Part shown: positions 1 to 8,960 of the stretch, one piece after another | Layout of the letters: each line of letters opens with the position of its first letter | How positions within the stretch are numbered: position 1 is the stretch's first letter | Source of the DNA: Thermovenabulum gondwanense | GTDB lineage: Bacteria; Bacillota; Thermosediminibacteria; Thermosediminibacterales; Thermosediminibacteraceae | NCBI RefSeq assembly: GCF_001601575.1 | Contig: NZ_LOHZ01000022.1 | Span: 144,767-208,766 of the forward strand | Reading direction: 5' to 3' | Length of the DNA stretch: 64,000 nt | Translations under genes and position numbers: made by a program | The notes under the pieces: generated by a model | Seen by the model: only the letters and a program-made list of their open reading frames with translations | What the model was told of the DNA's origin: nothing | Database searches by the model: none

Positions 1-331
1 TGCTCAATCAAGCAATGAGTCAAATACAATTGTTCCACTTTTTTTAATTGCTGGATATGTTAAAGTCCCATCCCCTATATTTCATTCATACCTCGACATA
101 AGCCCACTTGAGGGAAAAACCCATAGGGTTATAGGAGTTTTTGATGCTTTAAGAAATGGTTGGATTGAGGAAAAAGTATTCCTAATGGATAGCGAAAAAG
201 TGAGAGTAGAGAGAAAAGAAGAGCTAATAAATAAGATAAATGAACTAAATTCAAAAGTGAAAATAACAGAAAATTGGGATGATTTTCTTAGAGAATTAAA
301 TGACTTTAGCAATAAGGAAAGGGAAGATTAG
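1..331 (+). CDS. cas7: CRISPR-associated Cas7 (Cst2/DevR family), 3' fragment
   Basis: Open frame from base 2 to a TAG at 329-331, cut off by the window edge; about 109 residues are visible. The visible part includes 'GYVKVPSPIFHSYLD' and 'THRVIGVFDALRNG', which resemble the C-terminal part of Cas7 (Cst2/DevR) backbone proteins of type I-B Cascade. The family forms the helical filament along the crRNA. The next gene, cas5, starts 2 bases after this stop, and cas3 follows, so this is the usual cas7-cas5-cas3 operon order. Assignment rests mainly on this context and on weak sequence resemblance; the RNA-binding N-terminal part lies outside the window. Confidence 0.72.
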   Translation, partial: AQSSNESNTIVPLFLIAGYVKVPSPIFHSYLDISPLEGKTHRVIGVFDALRNGWIEEKVFLMDSEKVRVERKEELINKINELNSKVKITENWDDFLRELNDFSNKERED

Positions 332-332
332 A

Positions 333-1145
333 ATGGATACAAAAACTATCGGGGGACTAAAAATTAAAATATATCAACCTCAATCTCATTATAGAATGCC
401 CTTCACCTATCAAAGAAGACATACTTATCCTCTTCCTCCATATTCCACAGTTCTTGGCTTGATAGCAAATATCCTTGGAATAAGAAACTTACCAGATCAA
501 GAAGAACCATGCATCAAGGAAAACTGTAATTGCTCTTATCATAAACTTAAACAAATTAAAATGTCTATTTGCGGGAAATTTCAGGCTAAAAGCACTGAAT
601 ACATATGGCTTCGTAATCTAAGTAAAAATGCACATATAGGGAGATTTGGTTCTATAGAAAATAGATTTGTTGCAGGACATATTGAACATATTGGAGGGCA
701 ATCTCTTTGTCTTATTGATATTTTGAATGATGTTCAAATTTTAATTTATCTGTATCACCATGACTATACCTTTTTAGATGAAATCAAACAAAAATTTGAA
801 AATCCAGCTAATAGATATTCTCCCTTACATCTTGGAAGAGCTGAAGATTGGATCGTAATAAAAGAATTAGAAGATATTGAGCTTGAAGTTCATGAGACAA
901 ACGGAAATTATGGTTATTTCTTCTGGATTCCTGAAAGGATTTTTAATATAGGATGTAAATTTGAATTTGACAAAATAAATGGGCTAATTTATAACCTCAC
1001 CACATTTTACAAGATAAAGGATGGGGTAAGAAATTTTGATTATATAAAAACAAAGCTTAATGATGGAAACTTAGGGGATATTTCCACTTATTTTGATACA
1101 AAAGAAAAAATACCTATATTCTTTGCAGATCTAAAGGAGGGTTAA
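333..1145 (+). CDS. cas5: CRISPR-associated protein Cas5 (type I-B, Tneap-like)
   Basis: 270-residue Cas5, the Cascade subunit that caps the 5' handle of the crRNA. The N-terminus has the typical Cas5 strand 'KIYQPQSHYRMPFTYQRRHT' followed by 'YPLPPYSTVLGLIANILG'. The glycine-rich 'NAHIGRFGSIENRF' and a basic mid-region also fit. I start at the ATG at 333, because GGAAAGGG lies just upstream; an in-frame ATG at 300 would overlap cas7 and has no ribosome site. It is followed after one base by cas3, with the cas3 ribosome site (AAAGGAGGG) inside its last codons, so the genes are co-transcribed and probably translationally coupled. CxC-type cysteines near residue 65 (CIKENCNCSYH) are unusual and may bind metal. 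Confidence 0.85.
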   Translation: MDTKTIGGLKIKIYQPQSHYRMPFTYQRRHTYPLPPYSTVLGLIANILGIRNLPDQEEPCIKENCNCSYHKLKQIKMSICGKFQAKSTEYIWLRNLSKNAHIGRFGSIENRFVAGHIEHIGGQSLCLIDILNDVQILIYLYHHDYTFLDEIKQKFENPANRYSPLHLGRAEDWIVIKELEDIELEVHETNGNYGYFFWIPERIFNIGCKFEFDKINGLIYNLTTFYKIKDGVRNFDYIKTKLNDGNLGDISTYFDTKEKIPIFFADLKEG

Positions 1146-1146
1146 A

Positions 1147-3825
1147 ATGATTGAGATTTTAGCAAAATCCCATGTTAAAGATGGGAAGAAAGTAACTTTA
1201 TCAAAGCATACTTCTGATGTACTAAAAGTATTCGAAAATATTAAGAGAAAACTTAACAAAATAAATAGCGCTGATTTAATAGAAGCAATAGAAATTGCTA
1301 TCTTTTTACATGACCTTGGAAAAGTTTTGCCCTCTTTTCAAATAAAGTCTCTTGGTAATAAACACTATAAACCCTGGGATATATATCATGAGATTCCCCA
1401 TTCCTTATTTTCTGTTTTTTGGGTTGATAAGGATAAATTAAAAGCTAAGTTTAATAATGAAAATTACTTAAATTTTATAATTTCATCTATTGCTTATCAT
1501 CACTGGAGAGAAAATTTTGATGACTTTATCTCAAGACATAATGAAATTTTTATAAAATTGTGCCAGAAGGTAATGGAGGAATGGGGTGAAATCCTAAAGG
1601 AAAATCTATCTCAAGAATTTTCGTCATTTAATGAATATAAAGATTTTATCGGCATAAATAAAAAATGGACTGAAAGTATTATAAATAGAAGAAGCTTTAC
1701 GAATCTTGCAGTTCCTCCGTATAAATTTGACTATGAACCATTGAGAGGAGAAATAAAGAAAGAATGGATATTGATATCAGGTTTTTTGCAAAGATGTGAC
1801 CATTTTGCATCATGGTGCGAAGAGGAAGGAGAAAATCTAAATGAAGTGGAAATAGAACCCAAAAGAGAAAATGAGGTTAAAGATGTAATTGGAAATAAGA
1901 TTAGAGATTATGCATGGCAGTTCAAGGTATTAGACGGAAAGACAGACAAAAATATTATACTAATTGCACCTACTGGGTATGGCAAAACTGAATTTGCGTT
2001 TTTATGGGGAAAAGGAAATAAGTTCTTCTATACTCTTCCTCTTCGCTCAGCAGTTAATCAGATTTATGAAAGAGCAGGAGAAATATTTGGGGAAAATACA
2101 ACAGGGCTTCTACACTCGGATGCTGATGCGTATATATTAGAGAAAGGGATTGACGAAACTAACACAATGAAATCTTATGAACTTGCAAAACAGCTTTCCT
2201 ATCCAGTAATAATCTCCACAGGAGATCAGTTTTTCCCATATGCTTTAAGACCACCTGGTTATGAAAAAGTGTTTGCGACTCTTTCTTATTCTCGTCTTGT
2301 AATTGACGAAGTACAAGCTTACGACCCAAAAGCTTGTGCAATAATCACTAAGTTTATGGAATGGATTTACAAAATGGGCGGAAAATTTCTACTAATGACT
2401 GCAACACTACCTAAATTCATAGAGAATAGGATAAGAAGTTTAGTGATTGATCTTGAAATAGTAAACATTTATGAAAAAGAGAAAGAGAATTTTCAAAAGA
2501 TCTTTAAGCATAAACTTAAAATTAAGTTAATAGAAAATAAAAAAGAAGGGAAAAACCCAGAATTTGAATTGCCGGAAGGAGAAATAGAAGAAATAATTAA
2601 GAAAGCTAATGAAGGTAAAAGAGTTCTTGTAATCTTAAATACCGTTGATTTTGCTCAAAGGGTTTATGAAAAATTAATGAATAAAACTTCTTCTCCCTTA
2701 AAAGATAATATTTTCTTATTGCACTCTCGTTTTACCTTTGAAGATAGAAAAAACAAAGAAAATGAATACATTAAAAAATTCGAGAATCCAAAACCTTCTA
2801 CGGAAAATATTGGCAAAATTCTTGTTGCTACACAAGTTGTAGAGGCTTCTCTTAATATAGACGCAGATGTTCTCTTTACTGAAATTTGTCCTCTTGATGC
2901 TTTAGTCCAAAGGATAGGAAGAGTTTTGAGAAGGTACTTTTATAAAGATGGAAAAATTAGAAATAAGAGTGATAATACAGAATATAATATATCTCAAAGC
3001 GAGTTTAAGTCTTTTGAAAATGAACCTAATGTTTATATGTGGGTCTTCAAAGAAGGATTACAGTCTGGAAGAAAGAAAGTTTACTCCGAGGAGTTGATTA
3101 AATTTTCCATTGTATGGTTGTGGAAGAAGGGGAAAGGAGATATAGAAACTTTATTGAAGGAGATATCCCAAGTTGAGACGGGTATCAAGGATTATGATGA
3201 AAGTGTAGTAGAAAAAATTTTTAAGGAGGAATTTTCCCTTCTTTTAGAGGATAATTTAAAAGAGAAAAGCAAAAAGCAAAAGAAAGAATCTAAAGAGAAT
3301 ATTTATGAAACAATTTTAAAAGATAACAAATTACTGGATAAGTTAAATGAAATAGAAATTGAATTGTCAGAATATGATAAATATGCTTTGGTGACTTTAT
3401 TTTATTCAACAATAAAAAGGAATGGAAATTATTTAAAGGAGTTTTTTGATACCCTTAGTCTTCTTGATGCAGGATGGATGTCTGAGAGAAAGTCAGAAGC
3501 AGAAAGGATTTTTAGAGAAATTTACGATGTAGGAGTTGTACCTAAAAATAAATTAGAAGAATTTAAAAATGAAATTGAAAAATTTATTGATAAAATAAAT
3601 CTTAATAAAAAGGGATGGTCTTTGTTTACATGTTTTAAAACAGAAGTTTTGTCTAAGTATGTACTATATTTGCCAAGATATTCATTATCAAATAATCCAA
3701 TCTTAGTTTATGAAATTATAAAAATAAAATTAGATGAAAAATGGGCAAAAAGGATAGAGAAATGGCTATCGGGTATTTATCTTTATCAAGGGGAATACAA
3801 CGAGGAGCTTGGTCTTAAAGTCTAA
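1147..3825 (+). CDS. cas3: CRISPR-associated helicase/nuclease Cas3 (HD domain fused)
   Basis: 892 residues. An N-terminal HD nuclease domain (H21, H55-D56 in 'FLHDLGK', 'HEIPHS', 'AYHH') is followed by a superfamily 2 helicase: Walker A 'APTGYGKTE' near residue 275, Walker B-like 'VIDEVQAYDP' near 380, motif III 'LLMTATLP', and motif VI 'LVQRIGRVLRR' near 590. Cas3 is recruited by target-bound Cascade and unwinds and degrades the displaced DNA strand. The HD domain is at the N-terminus as in most Cas3 proteins. It ends the cas operon in this window: no cas4, cas1 or cas2 follows, which is unusual for type I-B loci and means adaptation genes are upstream, elsewhere, or lost. All key motifs look intact. 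Confidence 0.93.
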   Translation: MIEILAKSHVKDGKKVTLSKHTSDVLKVFENIKRKLNKINSADLIEAIEIAIFLHDLGKVLPSFQIKSLGNKHYKPWDIYHEIPHSLFSVFWVDKDKLKAKFNNENYLNFIISSIAYHHWRENFDDFISRHNEIFIKLCQKVMEEWGEILKENLSQEFSSFNEYKDFIGINKKWTESIINRRSFTNLAVPPYKFDYEPLRGEIKKEWILISGFLQRCDHFASWCEEEGENLNEVEIEPKRENEVKDVIGNKIRDYAWQFKVLDGKTDKNIILIAPTGYGKTEFAFLWGKGNKFFYTLPLRSAVNQIYERAGEIFGENTTGLLHSDADAYILEKGIDETNTMKSYELAKQLSYPVIISTGDQFFPYALRPPGYEKVFATLSYSRLVIDEVQAYDPKACAIITKFMEWIYKMGGKFLLMTATLPKFIENRIRSLVIDLEIVNIYEKEKENFQKIFKHKLKIKLIENKKEGKNPEFELPEGEIEEIIKKANEGKRVLVILNTVDFAQRVYEKLMNKTSSPLKDNIFLLHSRFTFEDRKNKENEYIKKFENPKPSTENIGKILVATQVVEASLNIDADVLFTEICPLDALVQRIGRVLRRYFYKDGKIRNKSDNTEYNISQSEFKSFENEPNVYMWVFKEGLQSGRKKVYSEELIKFSIVWLWKKGKGDIETLLKEISQVETGIKDYDESVVEKIFKEEFSLLLEDNLKEKSKKQKKESKENIYETILKDNKLLDKLNEIEIELSEYDKYALVTLFYSTIKRNGNYLKEFFDTLSLLDAGWMSERKSEAERIFREIYDVGVVPKNKLEEFKNEIEKFIDKINLNKKGWSLFTCFKTEVLSKYVLYLPRYSLSNNPILVYEIIKIKLDEKWAKRIEKWLSGIYLYQGEYNEELGLKV

Positions 3826-3845
3826 GCATTAAGTTAACATAAAAA

Positions 3846-3867
3846 TTCTCCACTGTTGCCTGGAGAA
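3846..3867 (+). terminator. weak hairpin after cas3
   Basis: A 7-bp perfect stem (TTCTCCA / TGGAGAA) with an 8-base loop lies 21 bases after the cas3 stop. It is followed by AAATC rather than a run of T, so it is a poor intrinsic terminator and could be only a transcript-end hairpin. Confidence 0.35.
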
Positions 3868-4144
3868 AAATCTTTGCAATATTGGGGATTTTCCTCTTGC
3901 AAAAAAACAAAATAACCTTTTTTCTGCTAATTTAGCAATTAAATATTTTATCTAATATAGACTTTAATTTTCACAAAAATATTTAAATATCTCACACCGT
4001 TTTTTATATTATCATATATAACCATGAGAAAATTAATTCACTTTAAATTTGCCTATAATTTCTTGAATATTACCTTATCAAATGATAACATTGAATTAAT
4101 AATTCTTATTGTTCAATATAAGTCGCAGAGAGGAAGGAACCCGA
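3868..4144. other. AT-rich gap between cas3 and TnpB element; nothing recognised
   Basis: About 280 bases of very AT-rich sequence. I searched it by eye for regularly spaced repeats and found no CRISPR array, tRNA or open frame. It should contain the left end of the TnpB element, but no clear terminal hairpin could be fixed. Confidence 0.5.
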
Positions 4145-5348
4145 GTGCCTTTATTGACTATCAAAGCCAAAATTCATGCCGATGATTATACCGAAAAAAT
4201 AATAAAAGATGCTATGTTTTGTGCTACAAAAGTGTATAATGGTATATTGTGGCACTTAAGAAAAGAATTTGAAGAAGAAGGAAAGGTAAACATATCAAGA
4301 AAAAATTTAAATAGTATTATGAAAAAAACTTCAAAGAATAAATGGGTATTATTCTATGTCCGTCCAGCTTACAAGAGATGAAGTCAGGGAAGCATTTAAA
4401 TCCTTTTTTTCTTTAAAAAAAGTAGGTGTTACAAAACATAATGCACCCGGGTTTCGTTCTAAAAATCAACTATCGCCTATAAAATATGTTCAAAGCGGTT
4501 ATATAATTGAAGGAAATAAAGTTACTATAAGTCTTGGAAGAAAAAGGGGAGACGGAGTAAAAAATGTCTCTTTTAGTATATCTTACAGAAAAGATATTAA
4601 TTTTGAGCGCGTACGTCAGCTCACCATTACCTACGATAAAAAATGCGGGCAACTTGAAGCTCGTCTGGTAGTGGAAGTCTGTGAAAAAGCAAATGATGGG
4701 ATAAAAAAAGTAGCAATAGATGTTGGAGAAACAGTACTTATGGCCTGTATTTTCGATGATGGTAAAGTTTTTCTTTATTCCGGAAGGTTAATTAAATCTG
4801 TCCGCAGGTATTGGCAAAAGGTACGTAAAAATCTTAAAACCAATTCTCAAAGATGGAAGCAAATATCTCATAGAGAAAATAGACAGGTAGAGCAATTATT
4901 GCATATAGCTACAACGCACTTTATTGAACAATGCTTAGAGAATAAAGTTGGGGAAATTGCAGTTGGTAATTTAAATGGTATTCGAAAAAATATTAATTTT
5001 AATGATTCAATGCGACTGCATGCTTGGCCATATAGAAAATTGATTGAAATGTTGAAATATAAAGGTGCTTTAGCGGGTATAATGGTTCGAGATGATATTA
5101 ATGAAAGTAGAACATCTATAACTTGTCATGCCTGCGGCAAAGTATTGGCATCAAATAGAGTATACAGAGGATTATATAAATGTTCATGTGGATGGAAAGT
5201 ACATGCCGATATAAATGGTGCCTTAAATATTTTTGAAAAGGCTTATAAGGTATCTCCTTTAAAGGGGAGTAGTGGCTTTGTGGCGAAGCCCGCGGCTGTT
5301 TCATTCTATCTGGGGTGGAACGGTGTCGCTGAACCTATACATAAATAA
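4145..5348 (+). pseudogene. tnpB: IS200/IS605-family TnpB, frameshifted
   Basis: RNA-guided RuvC-like nuclease of an IS605-type element, about 400 residues if repaired; no TnpA is present. It starts at GTG 4145 (ribosome site GAGAGGAAGG). The first frame runs to TGA at 4379-4381, while the match continues in the +1 frame as 'YYSMSVQLTRDE' from about 4347, so one indel near 4335-4347 breaks it. Downstream are RuvC-I 'VAIDVGET', RuvC-II region 'AVGNLNGIR', a zinc ribbon 'CHACG...CSCGW' and RuvC-III 'HADINGALNI'. The usual RuvC-II glutamate is replaced (VGNL instead of ViEDL). The 3' end of the frame and the flank to about 5375 should encode the guide omega-RNA (known for the family). Probably inactive unless the shift is bypassed. 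Confidence 0.85.
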
Positions 5349-5399
5349 TTGTATTAGGACGTCACCCTACCTATAAGGGACTCTTTATAAAATTTTTAA

Positions 5400-5573
5400 T
5401 GGAGGGATATGATGTTAGAGGTTATATGCACAAGTATGTTTTCGGGGAAAACCGGATAGCTGATAAGAAGGATTAGAAGATGCAGGATTGCCGGACAATC
5501 GGTGGTGTTACTAAAACCCATTATTGATAAAAAAAACGTTTGCGAGGTTAAGTCGCATAACGGTAATACCTTC
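5400..5573 (+). pseudogene. truncated second copy of thymidine kinase 5' end
   Basis: From ATG 5412 this stretch aligns codon by codon with the first 54 codons of the intact tdk at 6429; I count 139 of 162 bases identical. The ribosome site (GGAGGGA) is also duplicated. Codon 16 has become TAG (5457-5459), just after the P-loop 'FSGKT', and the copy ends abruptly at TTC 5573, where unrelated sequence carrying mazEF begins. Most differences are synonymous, which suggests an older paralogue or a copy from a related strain rather than a fresh tandem duplication. Confidence 0.9.
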
Positions 5574-5601
5574 TTAACGCAGGGACGATCGGGTCATGCA
5601 A

Positions 5602-5931
5602 TCATGTAAGAAAAGTATGAATCAGATCCAAGCAGTCCGAAACGATTTCATTGGGTGCTCGTCCTATTATTTGAAGCTGTCGAGAGCGCCAATCTAGACT
5701 TTTGACCTGATCTGCCAAAATCACACCTTCAACAGCCGAGCCTCCTGGCAATTCCACTTCAAACGGATAGCCTTTTTTTTGCCGGGTAATCGGGCAAAGT
5801 ACCGCAAATCCTGTTGATTGATTAAATGCTTTCGGTGATAGAACAATCCCCGGCCGCCTTCCTGCCTGTTCATGCCCTGATTGTGGATTGAAATTGACAT
5901 AAACAAGATCCCCGCGATCCGGCGGTTGCAT
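5602..5931 (-). CDS. mazF: type II toxin MazF/PemK family mRNA endoribonuclease
   Basis: 109 residues, the usual MazF length. The N-terminal 'DRGDLVYVNFNPQSGHEQAGRRPGIVLS' region is diagnostic for the PemK/MazF fold, with the conserved 'GHEQAGRRP' loop carrying the catalytic arginine. 'CPITRQ' holds the active-site threonine, and 'GVILADQVKSLDW' completes the fold. MazF toxins cut single-stranded RNA at short motifs and are neutralised by MazE. The ATG overlaps the mazE stop by one base (TGATG), so the pair is translationally coupled. It sits on the opposite strand within a scar between two tdk copies, and its base composition is less AT-rich than the neighbouring cas and TnpB genes, which suggests lateral acquisition. 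Confidence 0.93.
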   Translation of the reverse strand: MQPPDRGDLVYVNFNPQSGHEQAGRRPGIVLSPKAFNQSTGFAVLCPITRQKKGYPFEVELPGGSAVEGVILADQVKSLDWRSRQLQIIGRAPNEIVSDCLDLIHTFLT

Positions 5932-6167
5932 CAGAACAATTCATTCCCTTCTACTCCAAAATCAATTTCAGCATGGCGATTTTCCGGTGTTATTTTGGCT
6001 AAAAGTTCTTCTAATGTCGGCTTTTTCTTTTTTGGGATCAACTTGATCGCTTGATTCTCAATAACCATTTCCAATTCTAAGCCTTGGCGAATCGCCAGCT
6101 GTTCAGCAATCACGCTTGGAATACGGATTGCAAGGCTGTTTCCCCATTTTTGCACCTTTGCTGTCAT
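5931..6167 (-). CDS. mazE: antitoxin MazE (AbrB/MazE-type DNA-binding fold)
   Basis: 78 residues starting 'MTAKVQKWGNSLAIRIP', the swapped-hairpin AbrB motif that binds the operator. The acidic C-terminal tail (PENRHAEIDFGVEGNELF) is expected to block MazF. I prefer the ATG at 6167, preceded by AGAGGTG. A longer frame opens at 6200, but the TATAAT at 6204-6199 overlaps it, which would put the transcript start downstream of that codon. The operon reads mazE then mazF; the antitoxin-toxin complex normally represses its own promoter. Confidence 0.9.
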   Translation of the reverse strand: MTAKVQKWGNSLAIRIPSVIAEQLAIRQGLELEMVIENQAIKLIPKKKKPTLEELLAKITPENRHAEIDFGVEGNELF

Positions 6168-6198
6168 AAGAGGCACCTCTTTCTGTTCGTTTGATTCC

Positions 6199-6244
6199 AT
6201 TATACCACCTTCCTTTTCTTTTGTATATACATAGTTTATACATA
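6199..6244 (-). promoter_or_regulatory. mazEF promoter with 8-bp direct repeats
   Basis: Reading the minus strand, TATACA (6227-6222) and TATAAT (6204-6199) are 17 bases apart. Two direct copies of TATACATA (plus strand 6226-6233 and 6237-6244), one helical turn apart, overlap and flank the -35 box. They are a reasonable MazE or MazEF operator. Confidence 0.5.
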
Positions 6245-6428
6245 AATTTAAAAAAAGATTCGCTTTTTCTAAGGTGTCCGCAATACTCGGCGGGCTTTTT
6301 TATTGGACAAAGCGAGCAAATGCAAGTCTTATAGCTTGAGGCTTATAATTTTTGTATTTGGTTAACAGGAATTTTGTTATTTCTTGTAGAAATTGTACTT
6401 AGACAAAGGGTTTTTATGGAGGGATTCG

Positions 6429-7016
6429 ATGTTAGAGGTTATCTGTGGAAGCATGTTTTCAGGTAAAACGGAGGAACTCATTAGAAGGCTCAGAAGATGC
6501 AGGATTGCCGGACAGTCGGTGGTATTGTTAAAACCCGTTATTGATAAAAGAAGCGTTTGCGAGGTTAAGTCGCATAACGGTAATACCTTCGAGGCAAAAG
6601 AGATTTCATGCGGTGAGGATATCTTGAAGGCTTCCGAAAATGTACAGGTGATAGGCATCGATGAGGCGCAGTTTCTTCCGGAAGATGCCATCCAGGCCAT
6701 AATAGATTTATCTCGAATTTACGAAAAAAGGGTGATTGTATCCGGGCTTGACATGGACTATAAGGGAAGGCCTTTTGGAATAATGCCTACGCTTTTAGCT
6801 GTTGCCGATGATATTACCAAACTTCACGCGGTATGCGAGGACTGCAAACAGAATGCTTCGGTAAGCTACAGGGTAACTGAAGAACAGGAGCAGGTAGTAA
6901 TCGGTGCAAAGGACAAATACGTTGCCCTTTGCTGGAAATGCGCCATTAAAAGGGATGCCAGCAAACTGGGTGTATACAGCGAAAGCGATGTTTTAAATTC
7001 CGGGGAAAAGATATAA
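6429..7016 (+). CDS. tdk: thymidine kinase
   Basis: 195 residues, normal for the type II (TK1-like) enzyme that phosphorylates thymidine with ATP in the salvage route to dTTP. P-loop 'GSMFSGKTEELIRR' is at the N-terminus, Walker B 'VIGIDEAQFLP' near 85, the lasso region near 125, and four zinc cysteines in 'CEDCKQ' and 'CWKC'. It starts at ATG 6429 behind GGAGGGA, the same arrangement as in the broken copy upstream. The gene is intact. It complements ThyX further along the window as a second source of dTMP. Confidence 0.96.
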   Translation: MLEVICGSMFSGKTEELIRRLRRCRIAGQSVVLLKPVIDKRSVCEVKSHNGNTFEAKEISCGEDILKASENVQVIGIDEAQFLPEDAIQAIIDLSRIYEKRVIVSGLDMDYKGRPFGIMPTLLAVADDITKLHAVCEDCKQNASVSYRVTEEQEQVVIGAKDKYVALCWKCAIKRDASKLGVYSESDVLNSGEKI

Positions 7017-7040
7017 TAAATTGGAATAGGATGGTATGAC

Positions 7041-8924
7041 ATGAAAAATATAGAAAAATATGAAAAATTAGTAGAAAAAGCAAAAGATTATTTAGAAAAA
7101 AGAGACTTTAAGAAGGCAAAGGAATACTTTTATAAAGCCCTGGAAATCGATGATAATGCGGTACTGAGAAATAATATAGCTCTGACGTTGTTTTTATTAG
7201 GAGATTCTGAGGGAGCACTATATAATTTGCAGTTATTGTTTACAAGCAGTGAGGAAAAGATGAACCCCAACGTATATAGTTATGCTTTAGCTTCTCAGAT
7301 TTACTCATCTATAGGGAATGAAGTCCAGGCAAGATTTTTTCTAAAAAAAGCAATAGAAGAATTTGAAAAATTAAGAAAAATGTTCAACGTTTTTTTACCC
7401 GATTCAGTAAAAGAATATGTAATAATGATAATAAAATCTGCCGCAGCTTTAAAAGACCATTATTTGATCTATGAACTTTTTAATAAATGGCAGGGATACC
7501 ATATAAGCTGGGAAAATTACTATTTAGCTGGTGTTGCATGTTTTAATATGAAAAAATATAAACAGGCGGCTAACTTATGGGATAAAATTTCAAAGACAAT
7601 TTTTTTTGCTTCTGATATTGCTAAAATAGCAATATTAATTCAGGATGGGGTGATCCCTGCTTTTGAATTGGAATACGAAATATTGTCTTTAGAGGATTTG
7701 AAACATATAATCAAAAAATCAGATGATCAAAAAGACGGATTAAAGAAAATAATAGATAATGGATTTATAAGGATGTATTATTTATCCTATTTACTGGAAA
7801 TATTAGAAAAAGATGTTTGTGATGAAATATGTGAAAATATGTTAAGACAGTTAATACTTTTTACCGATAGATGGGGAGATGAACTGGCAAAAAGGATTTT
7901 ACAGTCCAATAGATTCCCGGAAAAAAGCAAATTCATTGCAGCAGGTGCCCTTATAGAAAAAGGAGTATATAATCCTAAAGACAAGATACCAGTCATAATA
8001 AATGGGAAGGAAACATATATAGAAATTAAACAAACGCCAATTATAAATGAGCGAAATGAGGATCTGGAAAAAATTTTATTAGAATCTCATACTTTGCTGG
8101 AAAAAAGCAAAATAGAGGATGCAATAAATCTTTTAGAAAAAACTATTAAAGAAAAAGGAATCTATCCTCCCATAGTCTTACAATTGGCAAACATATATAA
8201 AGATAAAAAAGAGTTTGTAAAAAGCCGTTCTTTATACAAAATTCTGGAAGAATTGGGCTATATGCATCCCGAGTTTTTATATGACTATGCTTCTTTTTTG
8301 ATGAAAGTTGGGGAAATAGAGAAGGTTATTGAGATTATAAATAGAATAGAAGATTTTGTAGAAAAAACTAATAACACTAAAATTAAAACAGAACTGGAAA
8401 GAGTGAAAACGCTTTTACTATTTATGATTCAATTAAAAGAATATAATTTTATGGAAGATGAAAAAATGAGAAAGGAAATTGAAGAAAAGCCTATATCGAT
8501 ATATGCTACACTGCAAAGAGGCATGAAAAATAAACCTGCTCACTGGATCGAAGGGGCTTATAATTTTTACGGATTAAATAAAGCAAAAAAGAGAAATGAA
8601 AGAGAAAAAGAAATAATTGAATTTTTATTGAAAAAAGAAAATCTTAAAAAATTGTTATTTGAATTGAGCGGGGAAGAAAAGGAAATATTGAAATATCTGC
8701 TGGAAAAAGGCGGATGGAGCAAAATAGGCAACATTACAAGGAAGTTTTGTTCTATGGAAGGAGAAGGATTTTTCTGGAATGAAGAGCCTCCTAAAAGCCC
8801 GCTGGCTAAGCTGTGGTTAAAGAACCTGGTTAATATCGGTAAAACAAAGATTGAGGGCAAAAGCTATAAAATAGTTTCCATACCGGTGGATTTAAGAAAT
8901 ATGATGGCGGAAATACTAAAATAG
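7041..8924 (+). CDS. tetratricopeptide-repeat protein, function unknown
   Basis: 627 residues, lysine- and glutamate-rich and soluble. The N-terminus is a clear TPR pair: 'AKDYLEKRDFKKAKEYFYKALEIDD' pattern, then 'VLRNNIALTLFLLGDSEGAL'. More TPR-like helical pairs occur around 165-190 and 345-425. The last 130 residues are helical and end in a compact domain with two tryptophans. No catalytic motif is seen. It follows tdk by 24 bases and precedes a sporulation-type lipoprotein, so it may be co-transcribed. TPR scaffolds mediate protein contacts; the partner here is unknown. Confidence 0.7.
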   Translation: MKNIEKYEKLVEKAKDYLEKRDFKKAKEYFYKALEIDDNAVLRNNIALTLFLLGDSEGALYNLQLLFTSSEEKMNPNVYSYALASQIYSSIGNEVQARFFLKKAIEEFEKLRKMFNVFLPDSVKEYVIMIIKSAAALKDHYLIYELFNKWQGYHISWENYYLAGVACFNMKKYKQAANLWDKISKTIFFASDIAKIAILIQDGVIPAFELEYEILSLEDLKHIIKKSDDQKDGLKKIIDNGFIRMYYLSYLLEILEKDVCDEICENMLRQLILFTDRWGDELAKRILQSNRFPEKSKFIAAGALIEKGVYNPKDKIPVIINGKETYIEIKQTPIINERNEDLEKILLESHTLLEKSKIEDAINLLEKTIKEKGIYPPIVLQLANIYKDKKEFVKSRSLYKILEELGYMHPEFLYDYASFLMKVGEIEKVIEIINRIEDFVEKTNNTKIKTELERVKTLLLFMIQLKEYNFMEDEKMRKEIEEKPISIYATLQRGMKNKPAHWIEGAYNFYGLNKAKKRNEREKEIIEFLLKKENLKKLLFELSGEEKEILKYLLEKGGWSKIGNITRKFCSMEGEGFFWNEEPPKSPLAKLWLKNLVNIGKTKIEGKSYKIVSIPVDLRNMMAEILK

Positions 8925-8960
8925 GTTTAACAATAAAGTTTATCAGGAAGAAGGGTGTAT

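Noticed and set aside
3826..4144. Possible CRISPR array next to the cas operon
   Set aside because: No repeat unit of 28-37 bases with regular spacing could be found by eye.
4335..4381. Programmed ribosomal frameshift in tnpB
   Set aside because: An A7 run lies upstream at 4322-4328, but the frames join about 15 bases later and no stimulatory hairpin is seen; a decay mutation is simpler.
6271..6300. Terminator upstream of tdk
   Set aside because: CCGC/GCGG is only a 4-bp stem before the T-run; it may be part of the inserted block but is too weak to list.
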